Shown: positions 20,477-25,736 of the stretch, one piece after another | Numbering within the stretch: position 1 is the stretch's first letter | Layout: the number at the start of each line of letters is the position of its first letter | IMG/VR virus record: IMGVR_UViG_3300025128_000290 | Coordinates: 1 to 25,736 of that record | Origin: a virus | Length of the DNA: 25,736 nt | Reading direction: 5' to 3' (one strand) | Position numbers and translations under genes: made by a program | The notes under the pieces: generated by a model | The model's input: the letters and a program-made list of their open reading frames with translations, nothing else | Databases searched by the model: none | What the model was told of the DNA's origin: nothing

Positions 20477-21515
20477 CATAACAGCACCTATAAACACGCT
20501 CGGCTATGGAGTAGCCAGCTATAACATTATTAAAAATCTTTACGGCATAGGTGAGCAGGTCAGCTACTTTCCTATTGGAAATCCTGAACCTCCAGAAGAA
20601 CAAAATTTTCTAAATAGCATGATGTTGCAGTCGCCATCCTCACGGGTTCCGTCAGTTAAGATATGGCATCAGAACGATATTCATCATCATGTTGGCAAGG
20701 GTCTTCATGTGGGATTTCCTATATTTGAGCTTGATAGATTTTCACAGCAAGAAATCTGGAGTATGTCCCACAACGATAAAATTTTTGTCTGCTCGCATTG
20801 GGCAGAGTCGGTTGTTAAAAACGCCATAAGCATCGAAACAAGCGTTGTTCCTTTGGGTGTTGATACAGAACTGTTTCAGCCCTACGAGTCCAAGAGGCCA
20901 GCAACTATATTTTTTAACTGCGGCAAGTGGGAAGTCAGAAAAGGCCATGATGTCCTTGTAGAATGTTTTAATTCTGCCTTTAGTCATTCCGATGATGTAG
21001 AGCTATGGATGATGTGCGAGAACCCTTTTTATAACGACCAACAGCAGAAAGAATGGATTAACCTTTATAAGCAATCAAAGCTAGGAGACAAGATAAGAAT
21101 TATACCTAGACAAAAGACCCATCAGGATGTGTATAACATAATGAAGCAAACTGATTGTGGAGTATTCCCTGCTAGGGCTGAGGGTTGGAACCTAGAACTT
21201 TTAGAGATGATGGCGTGTGGAAAGCAAGTAATAGCCACTAACTACTCAGCTCATACGGAGTTTTGCAACTCTTCCAACTCCATGTTAGTGGATATAAACT
21301 CTATTGAGTTAGCTAATGATGGGGTTTGGTTTAAAGGGAATGGTATGTGGGCATCACTTGATTCAGATGCAATAGACCAAATAATTTCCCACATGAGGTC
21401 GGTACACAACCAGAAGCAACAAGGTTTTTCACATCAGAATATAGATGGAATACAAACATCTAAGGAGTTTTCGTGGAAAAACTCTGCAAAAAATTTCCTA
21501 TGTGGACTAAAATAA
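20469..21515 (+). CDS. Glycosyltransferase family 4-like
   Basis: A 348-residue GT-B glycosyltransferase. It opens MINITAPINTLGYGVASYNI, the glycine-rich acceptor-side loop. The donor domain starts near residue 145 (ATIFFNCGKWEVRKGHDVLV), and the retaining GT4 signature EX7E is E238-GWNLELL-E246, in PARAEGWNLELLEMMACGK. ATG 20469 is preferred over the longer frame from 20433 because AAGAGG lies at the right distance. It is the last gene of the cassette; the next promoter follows within 3 bp of its stop. Donor and acceptor unknown. Confidence 0.88.
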   Translation: MINITAPINTLGYGVASYNIIKNLYGIGEQVSYFPIGNPEPPEEQNFLNSMMLQSPSSRVPSVKIWHQNDIHHHVGKGLHVGFPIFELDRFSQQEIWSMSHNDKIFVCSHWAESVVKNAISIETSVVPLGVDTELFQPYESKRPATIFFNCGKWEVRKGHDVLVECFNSAFSHSDDVELWMMCENPFYNDQQQKEWINLYKQSKLGDKIRIIPRQKTHQDVYNIMKQTDCGVFPARAEGWNLELLEMMACGKQVIATNYSAHTEFCNSSNSMLVDINSIELANDGVWFKGNGMWASLDSDAIDQIISHMRSVHNQKQQGFSHQNIDGIQTSKEFSWKNSAKNFLCGLK

Positions 21516-21517
21516 GT

Positions 21518-21546
21518 TTGCAAATACCTCTTGCGCATGCTAGAAT
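21518..21546 (+). promoter_or_regulatory. Promoter ahead of the holin-like gene
   Basis: TTGCAA (21518-21523) and TAGAAT (21541-21546) are separated by 17 nt. The overlapping string TACCTCTTGC (21525-21534) also occurs at 353-362 next to the first promoter. The gene start is 42 nt downstream of the -10 box, behind TAAGGAG. Confidence 0.6.
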
Positions 21547-21587
21547 ATTTGCAGTGACCAAGTATCTTTTTAATAAGGAGAAAGAAT

Positions 21588-21761
21588 ATGGTAGATAAGC
21601 TAAAAGGCTTAGTAAAGTCAAAGCGTTTTTGGACTGCTATCGGTACTCTTGTTACCGTATGTCTTCAAGACGTTGTTGGCATCCCGCCAGAAACAGCAAC
21701 TAGTATTGTTGCGGTTGCTGTAGCTTGGATTGTAGGTGATTCTCTTCGTCCAACGGAGTAG
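21588..21761 (+). CDS. Small holin-like membrane protein
   Basis: A 57-residue protein starting MVDKLKGLVK. A basic N-terminal stretch is followed by KRFWTAIGTLVTVCLQDVVG (residues 12-31) and a second hydrophobic segment ETATSIVAVAVAWIVGDSL (35-53). This resembles small phage proteins often called holins (KSRKFWxAxxG...IPEE...AYIVGQ-type pattern). Two short helices in under 60 residues fit pore formers. Own promoter (21518) and own terminator (21789) make it a single-gene unit, which is plausible for a lysis timer. Function is inferred from pattern only. Confidence 0.65.
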   Translation: MVDKLKGLVKSKRFWTAIGTLVTVCLQDVVGIPPETATSIVAVAVAWIVGDSLRPTE

Positions 21762-21788
21762 ACATAAATAGAGAATCATGATTCTGAG

Positions 21789-21818
21789 TCCAGCACAAGA
21801 AGTGCTGGATTCTTTTTT
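21789..21818 (+). terminator. Rho-independent terminator
   Basis: A perfect 8-bp stem, TCCAGCAC (21789-21796) and GTGCTGGA (21802-21809), with a 5-nt loop, followed by TTCTTTTTT. It closes the unit of the holin-like gene. A second small palindrome GAATCATGATTC lies just upstream (21773-21784). Confidence 0.9.
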
Positions 21819-21833
21819 AACTAGGAGTAGCGA

Positions 21834-22079
21834 ATGAATATTGATTTTATTGTAGCGGCAGAGTCGCACTACAAGGCAAAGATGGATGAAGCTGGATTAA
21901 CAATGAGAATTTATATGAACTCACCTGCCGGCATTGGAGAACACCCACAGGTATTCGAGGAATTCAGAAAGTCCCTTGAAGATTTCCAAAACGCCAGAGA
22001 AGTTTTTAACCTCGTGCAAGAACTTAAAAGCCAGTATCTAAAAGCTCAAGAGTCTAAAGAAGATGAAGAAGAAAATTAA
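21834..22079 (+). CDS. Hypothetical acidic helical protein
   Basis: An 81-residue acidic protein (starts MNIDFIVAAE) with TAGGAG before the ATG. The second half (FEEFRKSLEDFQNAREVFNL, then VQELKSQYLKAQ) is helical and the end is strongly acidic (ESKEDEEEN). It overlaps the next gene by 17 nt. No family recognised. Confidence 0.7.
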   Translation: MNIDFIVAAESHYKAKMDEAGLTMRIYMNSPAGIGEHPQVFEEFRKSLEDFQNAREVFNLVQELKSQYLKAQESKEDEEEN

Positions 22080-22455
22080 GATAAGCCTTATTGCTGTGGC
22101 CTTCGATAACAAGTACGACACGTTTAATAAGAAAAGAAACAATGTACTGCTCCACAGAGATAAACTACCACATACCTTTCTTATGTCCGAAAAGACTATA
22201 GAAGAGGCGCTGGAAAAACTTACACAAAAGTATTTAAACTTCCACTTTAAATGGCTAGACATTAACTTGGTGGGTTTTAGAAACATAGACGAAGCAACCT
22301 GTGAGGCTATATACTTTACCCAGTTCCCGTACTCGTCAGGATTTAACAGCCTCGGTACTCCGACTAACTTGTTTGATTCCGACCTAGCAGAAAAATTAGG
22401 AGACTACTATCTTGAAACAATCTCAAGACACACCACTAGAAAGTTCGTTCTCTGA
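22063..22455 (+). CDS. Hypothetical protein, faintly Nudix-like
   Basis: A 130-residue protein (starts MKKKIKISLI). The layout of NNVLLHRDKLPHTFLMSEKT, IEEALEKLTQKY and LVGFRNIDEATCEAIYFTQF recalls the beta-grasp order of Nudix proteins, but the Nudix box (GX5EX7REUXEEXGU) is absent, so catalytic Nudix activity is not supported. It may be an unrelated family. The ATG lies inside the previous gene and the last 44 nt overlap the next. Confidence 0.65.
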   Translation: MKKKIKISLIAVAFDNKYDTFNKKRNNVLLHRDKLPHTFLMSEKTIEEALEKLTQKYLNFHFKWLDINLVGFRNIDEATCEAIYFTQFPYSSGFNSLGTPTNLFDSDLAEKLGDYYLETISRHTTRKFVL

Positions 22456-22726
22456 TTCAGCATACTTTTTATGCTGGACAGACAAAGAGACAAAAGATAT
22501 ATTTTTTAAGTGCGGATGGGGAGACACACTAGAGGATGTAGCTAATTTTGCTTTTATGCTTTATAAAATAAACAGTGGAGAGTATGAAAACAATATATTA
22601 GATGTACTGAAACATCAAACCGAAGATACCAATGACTTGAGCGTCTTTATGGAGTTATATTTCAAATATAAGAACGATAAACATTCAGATTTAGTTGTTC
22701 CTCCCTCGATGGTACACTTAAAATAA
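22412..22726 (+). CDS. Hypothetical protein, TTG start
   Basis: A 104-residue acidic protein. The start appears to be TTG at 22412 behind TAGGAGA (22397-22403), since no suitable ATG lies upstream. Contents include YFLCWTDKETKDIFFKCGWG and LEDVANFAFMLYKINSGEYE. No membrane segment and no recognised family. A TATAAT (22731-22736) follows the stop and might serve the next gene, but no convincing -35 box accompanies it. Confidence 0.65.
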   Translation: MKQSQDTPLESSFSDSAYFLCWTDKETKDIFFKCGWGDTLEDVANFAFMLYKINSGEYENNILDVLKHQTEDTNDLSVFMELYFKYKNDKHSDLVVPPSMVHLK

Positions 22727-22768
22727 TGTGTATAATATGTAGTAACACCTACTAAAAGGAGGTATTCT

Positions 22769-23416
22769 ATGTCTGTTAACAAAAAAATAGCTTGGCAAAG
22801 CTGGAACGCCGTTGTAGAGGAAATGTACGAAAAGAATACTGAGATAGAAATTCTTGAGGAGCTTTTACTAGCTCAAGAGATGCAGGAGTCTCATGGTGAA
22901 ATGCCTATAAAATTTATTGATCCAGCACCAAGGGTGATTTACACGCCCTACGGTATGTTTCCAGCTGATTCTTTTTTGAAGCCTTCAGATAGATGGAATT
23001 GCTGGCTAGGTTACACGAATTTTGATATAACCCATGTTGTTCAGGATATTTTGGAAGAAACAGAAGGCGTTGAAGCTATAAAGACACTAGGAAGATACAC
23101 TTTTTTTATAGGAGTGGGAAAACTTTTTAATCCTACGGATGTTAGACTAAATATTGAGAACATACTTACCGATACTACTCATATAAGTAGCCCTGAAGCT
23201 GTCTCCAATGAAATTAATGACGCAATAGAGTCAATAAAGAGTCAGGTAAGCGCTAAGAGGTACTGGTCTATATTTGTTTCCTCTGTAGGTGAAATTGATT
23301 ATATCATGTCCGATGCTCTCGATGAGCAGTATCTGCATGAGTTAAATAAGTTTGAAGATTTACGTCAAAAAATTGGTGGTATTATAATTAGGAGTTCAAA
23401 TGAACAAAAATATTGA
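22769..23416 (+). CDS. Hypothetical conserved-looking phage protein
   Basis: A 215-residue protein with a near-perfect AAAAGGAGGT ribosome site. It is acidic. A helical N-terminus (EEMYEKNTEIEILEELLLAQ) leads to an aromatic-rich segment (YTPYGMFPADSFLKPSDRWN, then CWLGYTNFDIT at residues 78-88) and a C-terminal helical part. No signal peptide, membrane helix or catalytic motif is seen. It overlaps the sigma-like gene by 17 nt and may be a virion or regulatory partner. Family not recognised. Confidence 0.75.
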   Translation: MSVNKKIAWQSWNAVVEEMYEKNTEIEILEELLLAQEMQESHGEMPIKFIDPAPRVIYTPYGMFPADSFLKPSDRWNCWLGYTNFDITHVVQDILEETEGVEAIKTLGRYTFFIGVGKLFNPTDVRLNIENILTDTTHISSPEAVSNEINDAIESIKSQVSAKRYWSIFVSSVGEIDYIMSDALDEQYLHELNKFEDLRQKIGGIIIRSSNEQKY

Positions 23417-23846
23417 TGAAGCTGTTAAGAATATTGATTACAAAAGAATTATGGATAAAGTTTGCTCGAAGTATAGCAGATATGTTGACGAAGACGATCT
23501 GTCTTCAATCAGACTGCACACCTTGTGGCAATGTTTAAATAAATTTGATCCAGAAAGAAAGGTTAAATTCACTACTTATCTTTATCAGCAACTAACATTT
23601 GCTATAAAGAATCATCTTAAAAAGCAGAGGAGAGAGTATACAAATATTCCGTTCTCTGTACGTCAGCGTCAAGATGTAGACATTGATATTGCTTTGCTAG
23701 ATATGCCTAGAGAAATGGCTAAGTTAATTGAGCAAAAATATGTTTCTCGAATGACCATGAACGAAATTGGCCAAGCGAACGGCTATAGCCGTGAAACTGC
23801 CAGAAGAAGATTAAAGAAAGCGGTTGAATACTACAAAAGCACCTAA
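23400..23846 (+). CDS. Small sigma-like factor (regions 2 and 4)
   Basis: A 148-residue protein resembling a minimal sigma70-family factor. Residues 32-78 (EDDLSSIRLHTLWQCLNKFD, then KVKFTTYLYQQLTFAIKNHLK) follow region 2, which binds RNA polymerase and the -10 element. Residues 106-146 (MAKLIEQKYVSRMTMNEIGQ, then YSRETARRRLKKAVEYYK) form a region 4-like helix-turn-helix. The stretch between is short, with no region 3, as in ECF sigmas and T4 gp55. Lying ahead of a probable structural gene, it is a candidate late sigma factor. AGGAG lies before the ATG. It overlaps the next gene by one base (TAATG). Confidence 0.82.
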   Translation: MNKNIDEAVKNIDYKRIMDKVCSKYSRYVDEDDLSSIRLHTLWQCLNKFDPERKVKFTTYLYQQLTFAIKNHLKKQRREYTNIPFSVRQRQDVDIDIALLDMPREMAKLIEQKYVSRMTMNEIGQANGYSRETARRRLKKAVEYYKST

Positions 23847-24481
23847 TGCGCATAGAGCTACTTTGCAACGAACCAAAATACCCAGATATACTGGCTTGCA
23901 TATTTGAAGGCAGCGAGAGAAGAGTCGATCAAATATGTACGCCTTCTGGGATAGTTCCTCGAATTGACGAATCCTTCATTCGTGAATATTGTAACTTTTC
24001 AGGCATAGTAGACTTTCCATATGGTATTTCTGAAACCCGCATAAGAGTGCATGAGATATTGTTATGCGAAAAACGTGGCATAAAAACAATAGACCTTGTA
24101 ATAAACAGGCATGACCTAGAAAGCTCTAACCTTTTTGCTATTAGGAAAGATTTTAAGACCTGCTACGAAGCCTGTAGGGTCAATAAAATCCACATAAGGC
24201 CGGTAATAGAATATAGATTAGCAGAGCCAATGTTTATTGAAGAGCTGTGCTTTTCTCTCAGGGAAAACGGGGCTTCTGAAATAGTACTAGGTACAGGTTC
24301 TATGGTTGATGATGTGCTAGATAATATTATATCATCAAAGCTAATAGAAGATAAACTAGGTCTTTCTGTCATAAGCTGCTCGCCCATTCTCTCTAGCGAC
24401 CATTATAATATGTTTTATGAATCAAAAATACATGGAATTAGGGTAAAGTCTTATAAGATACTCAATAATTTTGTGTATTAG
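23846..24481 (+). CDS. DeoC-like aldolase homologue lacking the Schiff-base lysine
   Basis: A 211-residue TIM-barrel protein similar to deoxyribose-phosphate aldolase. Matching elements are CTPSG (31-35), IVDFPYGISETRIRVHEILL (54-73, like VxGFPxG...K..E), IDLVINRHDL (82-91), IRPVIEYRLAE (117-127) and GASEIVLGTGS (142-152). The family motif at the last site is V-K-T-S-T-G, with Lys forming the Schiff base; here it reads V-L-G-T-G. So the catalytic Lys appears replaced by Leu148, and activity as an aldolase is doubtful. It might use another mechanism or be a binding protein. It begins within the stop of the sigma-like gene. Confidence 0.7.
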   Translation: MRIELLCNEPKYPDILACIFEGSERRVDQICTPSGIVPRIDESFIREYCNFSGIVDFPYGISETRIRVHEILLCEKRGIKTIDLVINRHDLESSNLFAIRKDFKTCYEACRVNKIHIRPVIEYRLAEPMFIEELCFSLRENGASEIVLGTGSMVDDVLDNIISSKLIEDKLGLSVISCSPILSSDHYNMFYESKIHGIRVKSYKILNNFVY

Positions 24482-24551
24482 ATATTAGGAACTGGACTCT
24501 TTCGGATAATTGTGGGAACATATTAATTTTTTCGTATAGGAGTCATATATC

Positions 24552-25211
24552 ATGGCAGTTCCAAGTGGACATCACATTTTTCCTTATGCCAACGTGCAAG
24601 CTCAGGGTGGTACTATCTTAAACAATAATAGTACCAGTACAGATAGAATCACTAAGGCTTTTGAAATTCTTACCGCAGTTGCTGACGCAGCTGACACCAA
24701 CACTCTCCCTAAGATTACCGCCAGCGGAATCTATAACGTACACAAACCTCTTACAGGCGGAACATTCGCCTATTCTGAAGCGGGCAAGTACGTTCTATCT
24801 CGTGTTTCTGATACCCTTTCTGGGGCATCTAATACTAAGCTTCTCTTTATGGGCGCTGGACAGAGACAGGCTATCCATAGATTCAAGCACGATTTTGGCG
24901 CCAAGCTATTGACTGCTTGGAGACAGAATCAGTTTAGCTGGTTAGGAACCCTTGACAGTGGAGCTAAGATCACCAACATGAGAACTCAGTGGCTCAACAG
25001 CGGTGGTACAGCAGCAGCTTCTGCTGACACGCTCAGCACTACTAACATGTGGGACCCAGTCGCTGGATCGACCTCAGCTAATAGTGATAGCGCAGCCAAT
25101 CCTACCCGTGCCGTACCGGGTGAATTCGTTATGAAAGTTGACTTTGTTACCATTAACATCGGAGCCGGTGCTGGTGACTTCTTTGACTACAAGCCAATCA
25201 CTGGTATGTAA
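24552..25211 (+). CDS. Probable structural (virion) protein
   Basis: A 219-residue protein rich in Ala, Gly, Ser, Thr and Asn with no Cys, the composition of phage surface proteins. It starts MAVPSGHHIF and has segments SGIYNVHKPLTGGTFAYSEA, FMGAGQRQAIHRFKHDFGAK and FVTINIGAGAGDFFDYKPIT. No specific family is recognised; head fibre, decoration or tail protein are all possible. It stands as a separate unit, with TAGGAG before the ATG, a 70-nt leader region (24482-24551) and a strong terminator 8 nt after the stop codon, which suggests high late expression. Confidence 0.7.
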   Translation: MAVPSGHHIFPYANVQAQGGTILNNNSTSTDRITKAFEILTAVADAADTNTLPKITASGIYNVHKPLTGGTFAYSEAGKYVLSRVSDTLSGASNTKLLFMGAGQRQAIHRFKHDFGAKLLTAWRQNQFSWLGTLDSGAKITNMRTQWLNSGGTAAASADTLSTTNMWDPVAGSTSANSDSAANPTRAVPGEFVMKVDFVTINIGAGAGDFFDYKPITGM

Positions 25212-25218
25212 TAATCCC

Positions 25219-25250
25219 GAGGGGGAGTTAACTCTCCCCCTCTTTATTTC
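25219..25250 (+). terminator. Rho-independent terminator
   Basis: GAGGGGGAG (25219-25227) pairs perfectly over 9 bp with CTCCCCCTC (25234-25242), with a 6-nt loop, followed by TTTATTTC. It sits just after the stop of the probable structural gene. Confidence 0.92.
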
Positions 25251-25270
25251 TTTCACGAGGGGAAAACCCT

Positions 25271-25552
25271 ATGGACTGGGCATCATTCAACGATATAGCG
25301 CAACTAATAGGCTTGATAGCACTACCTGCAATAGGCTGGGTTTTTCACACAGTCACGAAGCACGGGAGTAAATTAATCATGCTAGAGGAGAAAGTTAACG
25401 ATTCTATCCAAAGAAGAATGGATTCTTTAGAAAATAAGGTTGATGGATTAGAGGTAAAGATAGATAATAAGATAGACAAATTAGAAGATTCGCTTCATCA
25501 AACTCAGCTAGACGTTACTGAGAAGATACTAAAAGCGATCAATAGCAAATAG
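25271..25552 (+). CDS. Membrane protein with coiled-coil tail
   Basis: A 93-residue protein (starts MDWASFNDIA). One membrane helix is predicted at about residues 10-28 (AQLIGLIALPAIGWVFHTV), followed by a long heptad-patterned helix (RRMDSLENKVDGLEVKIDNK, IDKLEDSLHQTQLDVTEK) to the C-terminus. The layout (N-terminal anchor plus coiled coil) resembles spanin or holin-partner proteins of phages, but no family is firmly recognised. The ATG follows CACGAGGGG. Confidence 0.72.
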   Translation: MDWASFNDIAQLIGLIALPAIGWVFHTVTKHGSKLIMLEEKVNDSIQRRMDSLENKVDGLEVKIDNKIDKLEDSLHQTQLDVTEKILKAINSK

Positions 25553-25562
25553 GAGTTTTTTT

Positions 25563-25736
25563 ATGGCAAACAAAGAAGAAGTATTGCAAATGTTGGAAGC
25601 TATTAACGGTGGAAGTTATCATCGTCGTGACTTAGCTAGGGTTTTTGAAAGCATGGTTGAAGCACTAGGTTTCGCACCTGCACCTGCACCTGCACCTGCA
25701 CCTGCACCCGCCCCTGCTCCAGCCCCTGTAGAGGAG
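25563..25736 (+). CDS. Protein with Ala-Pro repeat, 3'-truncated by the window
   Basis: The first 58 residues are visible: a helical N-terminus (MANKEEVLQMLEAINGGSYH, then RRDLARVFESMVEALGF), then nine Ala-Pro units (residues 38-55) and VEE. The frame remains open at the window end. Ala-Pro tracts form stiff linkers, so a further domain probably lies beyond the edge. AGGAG lies before the ATG. Likely a virion or virion-associated protein, by context only. Confidence 0.7.
   Translation, partial: MANKEEVLQMLEAINGGSYHRRDLARVFESMVEALGFAPAPAPAPAPAPAPAPAPVEE
25674..25727 (+). repeat. Hexanucleotide tandem repeat coding for Ala-Pro
   Basis: Nine 6-bp units based on GCACCT run in the coding frame. 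The first five units are identical, then they become GCACCC, GCCCCT, GCTCCA and GCCCCT, so the DNA repeat decays while the Ala-Pro protein sequence is kept. The identical part could vary in number by replication slippage. Confidence 0.9.

Noticed and set aside
22731-22736. TATAAT before the 22769 gene as a promoter.
   Set aside because: No -35 box at 16-18 nt and no extended -10. It may be real, but I cannot support it beyond a note.

Overview
The window looks like part of a large tailed-phage genome, most likely a marine T4-type myovirus or a relative of one. All convincing genes lie on the plus strand, are packed tightly with ATGA or few-base overlaps, and mostly follow clear Shine-Dalgarno sites. 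Adjacent homologues of T4 rIIA and rIIB, a lone tRNA-Asp, a one-piece tmRNA, a small sigma-like factor and many tiny unknown proteins all fit this. The single-strand binding protein is of the bacterial OB-fold type, not T4 gp32. The sequence does not name the host; the one-piece tmRNA with an ALAA-ending tag fits a bacterial host with a ClpXP-type system.

Layout. 1-3.6 kb: a run of very small unknown genes, several encoding single-helix membrane proteins, headed by a promoter and a compact structured RNA (393-496). 3.6-7.3 kb: sugar-nucleotide genes (mannose-phosphate cupin, eukaryotic-type phosphomannomutase, cytidylyltransferase), tRNA-Asp, a Lar-like zinc ribbon and more small ORFs. 7.3-14.3 kb: SSB, rIIA, rIIB, an SDR-type sugar epimerase, a membrane protein with a RuvA domain III-like tail, a deoxyribosyltransferase-like protein and a PAP2 phosphatase. 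14.3-15.2 kb: a tmRNA gene whose 5' end overlaps the phosphatase stop codon, then an endonuclease VII-type HNH gene, then a second copy of the tmRNA 3' tail. 15.2-21.5 kb: a tight glycan cassette of a fucosyltransferase-like protein, an unknown protein, two GT-B glycosyltransferases and two tandem radical SAM proteins with SPASM-like cysteine clusters at their N-termini. 21.5-25.7 kb: a holin-like protein, small unknowns, the sigma-like factor, a DeoC-like aldolase homologue without the catalytic lysine, a probable structural protein with its own terminator, and the start of an Ala-Pro repeat protein.

How it fits together. The mannose-activating genes, epimerase, cytidylyltransferase, glycosyltransferases and radical SAM pair suggest that the phage builds or remodels a glycan; the target cannot be read from the sequence. 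The tmRNA locus is the most unusual part. RNase P maturation of the tmRNA 5' end would remove the stop codon of the upstream phosphatase message, and the HNH gene downstream has no Shine-Dalgarno site and starts 3 nt after the tmRNA discriminator base. The HNH gene lies between two tmRNA tails of the same length that share a 13-bp exact repeat, which looks like the footprint of a very small mobile unit at a phage tmRNA gene.
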